Assembly: GCA_004563195.1 (NCBI GenBank)
Contig: SFTJ01000020.1
Span: 1-49,763 of the forward strand
Length of the DNA stretch: 49,763 bases
From: a bacterium
Lineage (GTDB): Bacteria; Bacteroidota; Bacteroidia; Bacteroidales; Muribaculaceae
Direction: 5' to 3'
Positions 8,704 through 16,075 of the stretch are shown here, one piece after another (position 1 is the first letter of the stretch; each line of letters begins with the position of its first letter). The notes under the pieces are model-generated. The model was not told where the DNA came from. It saw only the letters and a program-made list of their open reading frames with translations, and searched no databases. A program made the translations under genes and the position numbers.

Positions 8704-9732
8704 ATGAAGAAGACAACAATCATGTTCGCCCTTATGCTGGGCGTAGCCTGCACTGCATCAGCGCAGAAGACAGGCAAGAAAAAACCGCAGAAGTCTGTAA
8801 AGACTGAGCAAGTAAGCACTGTTTCTTCCGACCAGGAAGAGAAACTGACCTTGACCAAGGAGGTGTATCCGCAGAAGGAAGAGAACAGCAACCTCTATCA
8901 CGGCTTGACCAAGAAGCTGACCTTCGACCGCATGATTCCACCTCATGGTTTGGAAGTGACTTATGACAAGACGGTTCATATTCTCTTTCCTGCCTCTGTC
9001 AAGTACGTTGACTTGGGTTCAGAGGATTTGATAGCTGGCAAGGCGGACGGTGCGGAGAATGTTATCCGTGTAAAAGCAGCCGTGAAGAATTTCAAAAAGG
9101 AGACCAATATGAGCGTTATCACGGAGGATGGTTCATTCTACACATTTAACGTGCGCTATGCAAAAGAACCGCTCATGCTCAATATCGAGATGGCGGACTT
9201 CATCCATGACGGTGAGGCGGTGAACCGTCCGAACAATGCGCAGGAGATTTATCTCAAGGAATTGGGCAAGGAAAGTCCCATGCTGGTACACCTCATCATG
9301 AAGTCCATCCACAAGGAGAACAAACGCAAGGTGAAGCACATCGGCAGCAAGCGTTTCGGAATCCAGTATCTTTTGAAGGGCATCTATGTACACAGCGACT
9401 TGCTGTATTTCCACACAGAAATCAAGAACCAGAGCAACGTGCCGTTTGACGTGGACTATATCACGTTCAAGGTTGTTGACAAGAAGGTGGCGAAGCGAAC
9501 CGCCATTCAGGAGCAGGTGCTTCTTCCTGTCCGTGCTTACAACTATGTGGTGCGTGTGGCTGGCAAGAAAACGGAGCAGACGGTGTTCTGCTTGCCGAAA
9601 TTTACCATTCCCGACGACAAGGAGCTTGTCGTGGAGATGAACGAGAAGGAAGGCGGTCGCCATCAGTCGTTTGTCGTGGAGAACAGCGACTTGGTGCGAG
9701 CTTTGACAATCAACGAACTTAGCGTGAAGTAA
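8704..9732 (+). CDS. traN: TraN (DUF4138), VirB9-like exported transfer protein
   Basis: A 342-residue protein with a signal peptide (MFALMLGVACTASAQ), a Lys-rich spacer and a beta-rich DUF4138 region (around HGLEVTYDKTVHILFPASVK, then a second domain near KRFGIQYLLKGIYVHSDLLY). Signal peptide, beta-rich fold and position after the VirB10-like TraM suggest a VirB9-type outer core component. This is inferred from order and architecture. The gene appears intact. Confidence 0.88.
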   Translation: MKKTTIMFALMLGVACTASAQKTGKKKPQKSVKTEQVSTVSSDQEEKLTLTKEVYPQKEENSNLYHGLTKKLTFDRMIPPHGLEVTYDKTVHILFPASVKYVDLGSEDLIAGKADGAENVIRVKAAVKNFKKETNMSVITEDGSFYTFNVRYAKEPLMLNIEMADFIHDGEAVNRPNNAQEIYLKELGKESPMLVHLIMKSIHKENKRKVKHIGSKRFGIQYLLKGIYVHSDLLYFHTEIKNQSNVPFDVDYITFKVVDKKVAKRTAIQEQVLLPVRAYNYVVRVAGKKTEQTVFCLPKFTIPDDKELVVEMNEKEGGRHQSFVVENSDLVRALTINELSVK

Positions 9733-9735
9733 CGG

Positions 9736-10317
9736 ATGAAAAGAAGAAACATTGCAATCATGGCGATGCTTGCCCTCACCGCAGGGCAGGCATTCGCCCA
9801 ACGATGCCTTCCTCAGATGAAAGGCATCGAGGTGAAGGTCGGCATGGCTGACGGAGTATATAACGGCAAGAAGTCCTGCAAGGCTGGCTATTATGCAGGT
9901 CTCGGACTTTCGAGCTATACCAAGGGTGGTGACAAGTGGACGTATGGGGCGGAATATCTGCAAGTAAATCTGCCTTACCGTGAAACTTCCGTTCCAATAG
10001 CACAAATTACGGGCGAGTTCGGTTATTCCTACAACTTCCTTTCCGACAACAGTAAGACGGTGCTGTTCTATATCGGAGGTACGGCACTGGCTGGCTATGA
10101 GTCCGTAAACTGGGGCAAGAGAACCATGTCAGACGGAGCGACCTTGCAGAACAAGGGAGCGTTCATCTATGGTGGTGCCGTGGCATTGGAAACGGAAATA
10201 TACCTGTCGGATGCAATAGCTTTGACCGCTTCCGTTAAGGAAAGGCTTGTTTGGGGCAACAGCACGGGACATTTCCACACGCAGTTTGGCATCGGCATGA
10301 AGTTCATCATCAACTAA
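9736..10317 (+). CDS. traO: TraO conjugal transfer protein (outer-membrane beta-barrel-like)
   Basis: A 193-residue protein with a signal peptide (IAIMAMLALTAGQAFAQ) and repeated amphipathic beta strands rich in Gly, Tyr and aromatics, ending in FGIGMKFIIN. The pattern is typical of small outer-membrane barrels and the family is the CTn TraO family. The start codon is 4 bases after the traN stop. The role is presumed to be envelope attachment of the apparatus. Confidence 0.87.
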   Translation: MKRRNIAIMAMLALTAGQAFAQRCLPQMKGIEVKVGMADGVYNGKKSCKAGYYAGLGLSSYTKGGDKWTYGAEYLQVNLPYRETSVPIAQITGEFGYSYNFLSDNSKTVLFYIGGTALAGYESVNWGKRTMSDGATLQNKGAFIYGGAVALETEIYLSDAIALTASVKERLVWGNSTGHFHTQFGIGMKFIIN

Positions 10318-10329
10318 AACAGTGAGCCT

Positions 10330-11199
10330 ATGGACATCAATGAAATCAAACAAGTGCCTATTGTGGACTTTATCTATATTCTCGGCATTGAGCCTGTCAA
10401 GCACAAGGCTTCGGGACTTTGGTATCATGCGCCATACCGCAATGACCGCAATCCTTCGCTTCGGGTATCAACGGACAAGAATGTCTGGTATGATTATGGC
10501 ATCGCCAGAGGTGGTGACATCTTCAACCTCGCAGGGGAGTTCATCAACAGCAATGAGTTTGTGGCACAAGCCAAGTTCATATCTGAAACGCTTGGTGGCA
10601 GTTTCCCGACATCGTTTCCGCATTATCAAAGGATAGCGGAAAAGGCTGTGAAGGTAAAAGGCAATCCCTTTAGTGATATTGTGGAAAAGCCTTTGAGTCA
10701 TCCTGCACTTCGGCAATACTTGCGTGAGCGTGGCATATCGGCTGACGTGGCGAGCCGTTTCTGTTGCCAGGTGGAATACCGATACAATGGCAAACAGTTC
10801 TTTGCTGTAGGTTTCAAGAACAACAGCGATGGCTACGAGATACGCAACCGCTTCTTCAAAGGTTGCGTGTCGCCAAAGGACATCACTCTCATTGGCAGGA
10901 ACAGCAACGTCTGCCATTTGTACGAGGGTTTTATGGATTTCCTCTCTGCCGTAATTCTCGGCATAGGTCGTGGTGAGGATCATATTATCCTCAATTCGGT
11001 GGCTAATATGCAAAAGGTGCATCATTTTTTAGATGGCTATGCACAAGTGTACTGTCACTTGGACAATGACGAAGCAGGCGAGAATGCCTGTGTCGAACTG
11101 CAAAAGCAATATGGTGATAAGGTCATTGACCATTCGCATCTATACACTGGCTACAAGGACTTGAACGAGTACCTGATGAGCCATAAGACAAGAAAGTAA
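10330..11199 (+). CDS. traP: TraP, CHC2-like/TOPRIM DNA primase-type protein
   Basis: A 289-residue protein. The N-terminal ~90 residues look like a primase CHC2 domain (APYRNDRNPSLRVSTDKN, then ARGGDIFNLAGEF), but the zinc-binding Cys/His pattern is missing. The C-terminal half is a TOPRIM fold, with LYEGFMDFLSAV carrying the catalytic Glu and HLDNDEAGE the acidic DxD-type motif. Family knowledge suggests a role in DNA synthesis or processing during transfer. The degenerate zinc site is normal for this ICE family. Confidence 0.88.
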   Translation: MDINEIKQVPIVDFIYILGIEPVKHKASGLWYHAPYRNDRNPSLRVSTDKNVWYDYGIARGGDIFNLAGEFINSNEFVAQAKFISETLGGSFPTSFPHYQRIAEKAVKVKGNPFSDIVEKPLSHPALRQYLRERGISADVASRFCCQVEYRYNGKQFFAVGFKNNSDGYEIRNRFFKGCVSPKDITLIGRNSNVCHLYEGFMDFLSAVILGIGRGEDHIILNSVANMQKVHHFLDGYAQVYCHLDNDEAGENACVELQKQYGDKVIDHSHLYTGYKDLNEYLMSHKTRK

Positions 11200-11223
11200 C
11201 AATCATTCAAAAACATCAAGACA

Positions 11224-11706
11224 ATGAAGAAGAACAATAAAATCAAGAAATCAGTGGGCATGTTGGCATTCCTTTTCGTGTGTGCCTTGTCGGTAATCCT
11301 TTGGTCGTGCAGCGATGAGCTGGACATTCAGCAGTCGTATCCGTTCAAGGTGGAGACGATGCCTGTGCCAAAGGACATTGTGCGTGGACAGACCGTTGAA
11401 ATCCGCTGCGAGTTGAAGGCGGATGGAAAGTTTGACGGCACCATCTATACCATCCGCTATTTTCAGCATGACGGAAAAGGCTCGTTGAGAATGGAGAACG
11501 GAACGGTGTTCCAGCCAAACGACCGCTATCTGTTGGAGAACGAGAAGTTCCGTCTTTACTATACCTCGGCAAGCACGGAGACACAGACGCTGACAGTGGT
11601 TGTGGAGGACAATTTCGGCAAGTCATACGAAATGGAGTTCAGTTTCAACGATACTGACGATGAGGAAGAGTTTGCGAGAAGTGCCAACAAACTCGGTAGC
11701 GTATGA
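11224..11706 (+). CDS. traQ: TraQ (DUF3872) lipoprotein
   Basis: A 160-residue protein with a hydrophobic leader and a lipobox (VILWSC), then a beta-sandwich-like domain (YPFKVETMPVPKDIVRGQTV onwards) in the DUF3872 family. It is predicted to be a membrane lipoprotein. It lies at the end of the tra operon, and its last four bases overlap the lysozyme start (ATGA at 11703-11706). The molecular function is unknown. Confidence 0.86.
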   Translation: MKKNNKIKKSVGMLAFLFVCALSVILWSCSDELDIQQSYPFKVETMPVPKDIVRGQTVEIRCELKADGKFDGTIYTIRYFQHDGKGSLRMENGTVFQPNDRYLLENEKFRLYYTSASTETQTLTVVVEDNFGKSYEMEFSFNDTDDEEEFARSANKLGSV

Positions 11707-12188
11707 GGTTGATGATATTGTTAGCCTTGCTTCTTGTCTCGGGCAGCTTGTCTGCCCAGACGCAAGGGGCGATAAAGCGAGTTTGTCATGTGTCACGTTT
11801 TGAGTTGGCTGTCGCCTGCATCAAGAAGTACGAGGGTCTGCATGGACCGAAGCATCATCCTTATGTCGGATATGGACACAAGCTGTTGCCTGGCGAGAAG
11901 TTTTCTCCAAGAATGACGGAGCGGCAAGCCGATGCCTTGCTGCGCTCTAACCTCAGAAAGCTCTGCGCCATGTTCCGTGGTTTCGGTCGTGACTCCCTGC
12001 TATTGGCTGCACTTGCCTACAATGTGGGATGTGGAAAGGTGATGAAAAGCCGGATGTATGCCAAGATGCGAAGTGGCAACAGAAACATCTATCGTGACTA
12101 TGTGGACTTCAAAAGGTGGAACGGAAAGATAGTGCCTTCCATCGAGCGAAGAAGAAAAATGGAGTATCTGCTCTTGTTTACTCCATAG
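11703..12188 (+). CDS. Phage-type lysozyme (GH24-like) of the transfer operon
   Basis: A 161-residue protein with a signal peptide (LLALLLVSGSLSAQ) and a phage-lysozyme-like domain. The likely catalytic Glu is in IKKYEGLHG, followed by YVGYGHKL. The motif ALAYNVGCGKV matches the C-terminal helix of the family. It probably opens peptidoglycan locally for assembly of the conjugation channel in the periplasm. It is the last gene of the + strand operon and is followed by a hairpin at 12207-12237. Confidence 0.87.
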   Translation: MRLMILLALLLVSGSLSAQTQGAIKRVCHVSRFELAVACIKKYEGLHGPKHHPYVGYGHKLLPGEKFSPRMTERQADALLRSNLRKLCAMFRGFGRDSLLLAALAYNVGCGKVMKSRMYAKMRSGNRNIYRDYVDFKRWNGKIVPSIERRRKMEYLLLFTP

Positions 12189-12206
12189 AATAAGGTTTTA
12201 TAAAAT

Positions 12207-12240
12207 AGGACAGTCCTTTTGATTGGGGGGCTGTCCTTTG
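12207..12240 (+). terminator. Putative terminator of the tra operon
   Basis: The arms AGGACAGTCC and GGGCTGTCCT pair (one T.G) around a loop of about 11 bases and are followed by a weak T-rich stretch. It lies 18 bases after the lysozyme stop. Confidence 0.6.
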
Positions 12241-12281
12241 TTCTTTGCAAGCATCGCAGATAAGGAAAAGACGGTTTCTTT

Positions 12282-12323
12282 GCCACTTTCTTTTCCGCTC
12301 CTCGGCTCATGAAAGAAAGTGGC
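12282..12323. repeat. 12-bp perfect inverted repeat between convergent operons
   Basis: GCCACTTTCTTT and AAAGAAAGTGGC are separated by 18 bases, between the 3' end of the tra operon and the 3' end of the convergent pcfJ gene. It may be a bidirectional terminator or barrier hairpin. There is no clear T-run on either side. Confidence 0.55.
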
Positions 12324-12357
12324 GGAACGAATTTTCATCGCTCCGCCCTTATGGATT

Positions 12358-13592
12358 TCATGTCGTTGCAACCATTCGTTGCTCTATAAGTCTTGCATTG
12401 CTGTTCACCAAGTTGATGATGTCGGCATGGTGCTCGGTGTCCTTGTTCTGTAGTCCGTGGCATTGTACGACTTTCATCTGTTCGAGAGAAAACTCCACGG
12501 TCTCAACCCTTTGTTCGGCTATTCTCCGCTGCCTACGCAATGATGCATCGCCTTGCCCTCAAGAACGTGCTCCCTGACGCTTTCAAGCATTCTCACCACG
12601 ATATTGCCGTCCGTGAACATCAAACCGAAGAAACGGCTCTTCATTTCCTTGAATTTGTCCTCGTTCTTCAATGCCTTGCGTATCTCCTCCTCGGTACGCT
12701 CCTTTTCTTTCTGGGCTCTGATTTTCTCGGATATTCTGTCGTGCTCGGCTTCAAGGTTGTCGGGACAAATGTAATGTGGACTTCTGATGTCTTTGCCCAT
12801 TTCTACCAACATACAGATGTAGTCCGCCCATTTACCGATGTCTGTAATAAGGTAATGGTTGCGGTTGGCTATCTTGTAGGCATTCCAACAAGTTTCCAAG
12901 TTCCGTGGGTGGTCTATGAAGTGGCGGACGTGTCCGTAACGACACTGCTTCATCATCGTTTCGATGCGGTGGTCTGTCAGCATCGCCTTGAACAATGTAA
13001 GCGGTTCGATGCCGTGAAACGCTCCGTCAAAGCCGTTGCGCCATATCTGAGAAATGACTTTCATGTCGGGGCAGACCGGAAATGAAGCAATATGCTGATA
13101 GGTGGTGTTGTCCCTGCGCAGTTCAATGTCGGAGTCGTAGCAGAACGTGTCCATATAGATACCCATTGTGCGCTTGCGTGCCATAACCTCCACCTTGCCT
13201 TTTTCGTTCATCCAATAGCGTGCCACCTCCCAACAATTGATTTCTGCCTTTTGTCCCTTGCGGTAGTATGCTTTCATCTGATATGCTCGCATAAGTTGCA
13301 GTCCCTTACGCTCAGTGAGTACGCTGAAATAGGTAGAAGACATTGCCTTCTGTCGCTTGGTGCGCTGCACTTCCAACTTTGCCTTACACTTCGGGCAGAC
13401 ACATTTGTCCGCATCCTCGTCCGTAGTCCAAGTGTGTCCGCAGTCCATGCAGGTGGTCTGTCCGTGCTTCAACTGAAAGGCATAGTGGTCAAGACACTCA
13501 CGAAATGCCCATTGCATTTGCGCTCCCTTGATAGGTCGTAACCCCTTGTTTGAGGTTACGACTTGCTTCTGATATTTCGTTCTTGGTTTCAT
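12358..13592 (-). pseudogene. pcfJ: pcfJ-like gene, frameshifted near its 3' end
   Basis: From 13592 the frame encodes a PcfJ-like protein with a zinc-ribbon-like part (CMDCGHTW and CVCPKCKAKL) and reaches the conserved AMHHCV, where it goes out of frame and stops at 12519. The normal C-terminus (EQRVETVEFSLEQMKVVQCH onwards) continues in another frame down to 12358. The stretch that normally joins HHCV to this part is mostly missing, so an internal deletion of about 40-50 nt is inferred. The total length of 1235 nt is 2 modulo 3. PcfJ/PcfK are accessory transfer proteins in Gram-positive and Bacteroidales elements. The conserved His-His-Cys site is kept, but its downstream partner is lost. 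The truncated 357-residue product may still be made. Confidence 0.8.
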
Positions 13593-14014
13593 AATGTGTC
13601 GAATAATGATGGTTGGTGTACTTCTGTTTCCGTTCTCTGTGAGGTGCGCTTGGCGGTATCTCTGTTACGCATCTTGTTCATCTGCTCTTGCTGATATTGG
13701 CGGATGGCTTCCTGTCTTGCCTGTGCCTTCTCCTCCTCTGTGAGTTCGATGTGGTGGTTGACAGACACTTGGCAGTTCAATGGTTTTCCTACCTCGATGT
13801 CCTTCTCCTCGTAGTAGTGGATGGCTTGCCCATATATCTCGTCATCGCAAAAGCCGTTGCAACCGCTCTTCTGTACCCAATTAAGGATATAGGTGACGCA
13901 ATCGTCTATGTTCTTGTCGGGGTTGTCATACTTGGCTGCAAAGAGTTCGTCCTCCATTGCACGCTCCTCCAAATAGGCTTGTATGGTTCTCTTGAAATAT
14001 TCTGTAGTGTTCAT
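13589..14014 (-). CDS. pcfK: PcfK-like protein
   Basis: A 141-residue acidic protein of the PcfK-like family, with the conserved N-terminal region (YFKRTIQAYLEERAMEDELF, then CVTYILNWVQKSGCNGFCDDE) and a Gln/Arg-rich coiled-coil tail. It overlaps the pcfJ start by 4 bases, so the two are translationally coupled. The pair is common at the end of Bacteroidales conjugation regions. The biochemical role is not established. Confidence 0.85.
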   Translation of the reverse strand: MNTTEYFKRTIQAYLEERAMEDELFAAKYDNPDKNIDDCVTYILNWVQKSGCNGFCDDEIYGQAIHYYEEKDIEVGKPLNCQVSVNHHIELTEEEKAQARQEAIRQYQQEQMNKMRNRDTAKRTSQRTETEVHQPSLFDTL

Positions 14015-14037
14015 GTCTGATGTTGTTAAAGGGGTTG

Positions 14038-14277
14038 TTACTCGTGATAGACGATGTCGCAGTCCTCAACTTCTGTAGGCAGTCCGAAGAACGGATAACG
14101 GCTGAAGTAAGGTTCTGTGCACATGTCCTCGTTGTATCTTGGACTTACTATCTCAATATTGTTCTTGCGTATGGCTTCGTCCACCATACGGATTTCCTCG
14201 TCAGTCAGTCCGCTTGCATCGCCATTGATGATGTAGCAGAGTGCCCATGTAGGTATCGCTTCAATGCTTCTGTTCAT
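14038..14277 (-). CDS. Small ICE-associated hypothetical protein
   Basis: 79 residues (EAIPTWALCYIINGDASGLT near the N-terminus, FGLPTEVEDCDIVYHE at the C-terminus). This type of small acidic protein commonly accompanies pcfK/pcfJ in Bacteroidales elements. It has no membrane segment or recognisable catalytic motif. It lies in the same - strand operon, 23 bases upstream of pcfK. The function is unknown. Confidence 0.7.
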   Translation of the reverse strand: MNRSIEAIPTWALCYIINGDASGLTDEEIRMVDEAIRKNNIEIVSPRYNEDMCTEPYFSRYPFFGLPTEVEDCDIVYHE

Positions 14278-14289
14278 ATCGCTTGCTCG

Positions 14290-14514
14290 TTAAATGGTTT
14301 GCTTGATTAGCTCAATCGTGTATTTCGGGTTCACCTCGTTGAAGATGAAGTCCACAAAATCACGTCTTGCGTCCTTGTTCAACTCTCGGTAGATGTCCTT
14401 GAATGATGTGATGTTACCATTGATGTATGTGTCCACCATATACTCAAAGATGTTGTCCACCTCATAATATCTGCACTGCTGTGATGCAGTCTTTGAATGT
14501 CTTTTTGTTCCCAT
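14290..14514 (-). CDS. Small ICE-associated hypothetical protein
   Basis: 74 residues with a basic N-terminus, then a helical region (EYMVDTYINGNITSFKDIYR and RRDFVDFIFNEVNPKYTIEL). It lies in the - strand operon, 12 bases upstream of the next small gene. The compact spacing supports it as a real gene. I recognise no family and no function. Confidence 0.65.
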   Translation of the reverse strand: MGTKRHSKTASQQCRYYEVDNIFEYMVDTYINGNITSFKDIYRELNKDARRDFVDFIFNEVNPKYTIELIKQTI

Positions 14515-14526
14515 ATTCTTGTACGC

Positions 14527-14742
14527 TTAAAGTGTCAATAACCAAATGAATGTTCCAATCAGTACCACCATAGAAAGAATGGAAATGATGATGCCGAAGA
14601 TGAACTTCACAATTCCCAATATGACTTCACCGACCATGCAGAGAGCCATATATCCCAACCAAGCCACCAAAGTGATGAGGGTTGAGCCGACTGCGGAGAG
14701 TAATCTCCACCAAGTCTGTGTTATGTTGATGTTTGTTGTCAT
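14527..14742 (-). CDS. Small two-helix membrane protein, first gene of the pcfK/pcfJ operon
   Basis: 71 residues, mostly hydrophobic, with about two to three membrane segments (STLITLVAWLGYMALCMVGE and IVKFIFGIIISILSMVVLIG). It has a short polar N-terminus (MTTNINITQTWW) and starts the - strand operon. Similar small membrane proteins occur in ICE transfer regions. The function is unknown. I see no clear promoter box just upstream. Confidence 0.65.
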   Translation of the reverse strand: MTTNINITQTWWRLLSAVGSTLITLVAWLGYMALCMVGEVILGIVKFIFGIIISILSMVVLIGTFIWLLTL

Positions 14743-14891
14743 ATAGCCTTGAATTAAATTTATTTGCGGTTCCAGGAACAGAAGGGAAGTTCTCGTTTCT
14801 TCACCTTTTTGTCGCTCCCTTTTCCGACATTTTTTTTGCGTCTTCCTGTCGCATCGGTCGTTTCGTTTCAGGTGCCTTTCAAGGGCGGCGA

Positions 14892-14983
14892 GGCTGGAAA
14901 TACAAGGTTTTTCGGAAAAATACTACCCAACGGTGTGGAGATTTTTTCGAAAACCGAAGGCTCGACCTTTTATTTCCAAAGCC
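14892..14983. other. Long imperfect hairpin (about 92 nt)
   Basis: Successive arms pair in order: GGCT/AGCC, GGAAATA/TATTTCC, AAGGT/ACCTT and TTCGG/CCGAA, plus an A-run with a T-run nearer the loop, with small internal loops. It lies 150-240 bases upstream of the - strand operon and just before a + strand promoter box. It could be a folded leader of the - strand transcript or a DNA hairpin. An open + strand frame also crosses it, but I do not consider that frame coding. Confidence 0.5.
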
Positions 14984-14991
14984 CGCTGCCA

Positions 14992-14999
14992 TACCTTTG
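14992..14999 (+). promoter_or_regulatory. Bacteroidetes-type -7 box (TACCTTTG)
   Basis: A perfect TAnnTTTG match followed by C. It would start a + strand transcript near 15004, leading into a possible small ORF at 15067 and the structured region beyond. No good -33 element is visible. Confidence 0.4.
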
Positions 15000-15066
15000 C
15001 ACCTGCACGATAACGGTTGATGCCAAAAGGAAAGACCATGTGGAGGAAAGAAAATCAGAGCGGCAA

Positions 15067-15312
15067 ATGAAAATAGAAACTTCACGGAAGTTTTTGGACT
15101 GCACGATTATCGCATACTCATTTCTGAGAAATGGATACAATTACTGTCTTGCAAATGTTTTTAGGAAAATGGAAATCGCATACAAGAATGGCACAGCCTT
15201 CAGAGAAATTCCGATGAAAGAAGAGTATGGCTTGTCCATGCTTCTTGCATCGGGTTTTCTCCAAGGCTGTGCAGCCAAGCATGAAAGTGGTCGTTGGGGT
15301 TTACATCAATGA
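15067..15312 (+). CDS. Doubtful small ORF, 81 residues
   Basis: An ATG start 60-70 bases after a promoter-like box gives 81 residues (MKIETSRKFLDCTIIAYSFL at the N-terminus). The same frame is open upstream to 14764 with a non-ATG start, but those residues look non-coding (runs of Phe, Leu and Pro). I recognise no domain. Coding is doubtful; it could be a short ICE protein or chance. Confidence 0.25.
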   Translation: MKIETSRKFLDCTIIAYSFLRNGYNYCLANVFRKMEIAYKNGTAFREIPMKEEYGLSMLLASGFLQGCAAKHESGRWGLHQ

Positions 15313-15360
15313 CTTCTTTCTTGCGGTGGAGTATGCAAACAAAATTGTACGGCAAATCAA

Positions 15361-15468
15361 GGAATGGTGTTCCTTTTGATCGGTTAGCCTGCAACCGACA
15401 AAAAGAAGCACTTTTCCTCATGCCGTACTACTGAGACATGAAAGGGTGGCGTGCCACTGTTTCATGTC
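15361..15468 (+). repeat. Series of three hairpins before the structured element
   Basis: In order: GGAA/TTCC at 15361-15373; TCGGTT/AACCGA at 15380-15398; and GACATGAAA/TTTCATGTC at 15435-15468, with a further inner GTGG/CCAC stem. They lie in a gene-free stretch (15313-16075) near the inferred ICE end. They may belong to one folded transcript with 15509-15677, or be protein-binding palindromes. Confidence 0.45.
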
Positions 15469-15508
15469 GTTTGGATTGTGCGATAAAAATGGAACTGCGA
15501 GTTGTGGC

Positions 15509-15677
15509 TATAAAAGTCAGCCGTTGTCAGCACGGCAAACAAAGAAAAGTCCTTGGCGGTATAGTCTTGAAGTATTTCAAGGCATACAGCCAAGGATTTT
15601 TCTTGCCGTGCCATAGTCGGAGGAAGTTAGTCTGAGGTACGAGGACTGTCTTTCTTCGACGACGGCTGACTTTTATA
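15509..15677 (+). ncRNA. Candidate structured RNA, three-way junction, near ICE end
   Basis: Outer stem: 15509-15524 pairs perfectly with 15662-15677 (16 bp) and continues inward after one T.G pair. Arm A: 15530-15538 with 15603-15611 (9 bp); then, after a bulge, 15544-15557 with 15589-15602 (14 positions, one G.T); then GTAT/ATAC; then CTTGAA/TTCAAG at the tip. Arm B: 15617-15627 with 15650-15660 (11 positions, two G.T). All the non-Watson-Crick pairs are G.U on the + strand and would be C.A mismatches on the - strand, which favours a folded + strand RNA. No family is recognised and no clear promoter precedes it. Confidence 0.6.
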
Positions 15678-15876
15678 CAAAACACACGAAAGGATGAGAA
15701 TATGCAAACGAAATAGACCATTCAAAAAACAGGAACCCTTGCCACATAAGTTTGAATGGATTGAAATGGAAATAGCAAAGAATAGAGAAGAATAGGGTTT
15801 AATAAAAACAGATTTACCCAAGCAAAAAATCGAGGATAAAAAATCTTAAAACATTCTTTATTCTGTTTTAAATATC

Positions 15877-15886
15877 GTACCTTTGC
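15877..15886 (+). other. Possible CTnDOT-type attachment core at ICE right end
   Basis: GTACCTTTGC fits the CTnDOT-family core GTANNTTTGC and lies between the last ICE-like sequence and the first chromosomal gene. The same 10-mer pattern also occurs at 26965, 42623 and 44116, where it looks like a promoter box, so the match alone is weak. It could equally be a promoter. The left copy of the core is outside the window. Confidence 0.4.
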
Positions 15887-15971
15887 AACCGAAAGAGTTC
15901 TTTGGATGGTTATGCAAATCACAGCAGGATGCTACATTTTGTTTATTTCTAATTCGTAACCTCTTCTTTTT

Positions 15972-15993
15972 ATGAGATAAAAACTTATCTCAT
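15972..15993. repeat. Perfect 9-bp palindrome ATGAGATAA-N4-TTATCTCAT
   Basis: A perfect inverted repeat in the AT-rich gap between the ICE end and the thrE-like genes. It could be an operator or the terminator of the - strand exporter genes, though no T-run follows on that strand. Apart from this I see nothing in 15887-16075. Confidence 0.4.
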
Positions 15994-16075
15994 TCTCAAT
16001 CACTTATAAAAAATACGTACTTTCAGATTTCCAAATATCTAAGTTAAACATTTTGCTAATTGCCAAATAGTTCGG

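Larger units (their letters stand above)
1..15886. mobile_element. Transfer end of a CTnDOT-family integrative conjugative element (partial)
   Basis: The segment holds the Bacteroidales conjugation cluster in its usual order (DUF3408, TraD-like, DUF3408, traE-F-G-I-J-K-L-M-N-O-P-Q, lysozyme), followed by a convergent pcfJ/pcfK block. The left part, with integrase, mobilisation and cargo genes, lies outside the window. The right limit is inferred: housekeeping genes start at 16076, and a CTnDOT-like core (GTANNTTTGC) sits at 15877-15886. That core also resembles the Bacteroidetes promoter box and occurs elsewhere in the window, so the exact end is uncertain. Base and codon use in the tra genes differ from the chromosome to the right. 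traG and pcfJ are both broken, so self-transfer is doubtful. Confidence 0.85.

Noticed and set aside
14764..15066. Long + strand open frame upstream of 15067
   Set aside because: Non-ATG start, odd composition, no domain; it overlaps a hairpin.
15509..15677. Retron-type msr/msd RNA
   Set aside because: The outer repeat is suggestive, but no reverse transcriptase gene lies downstream or nearby.
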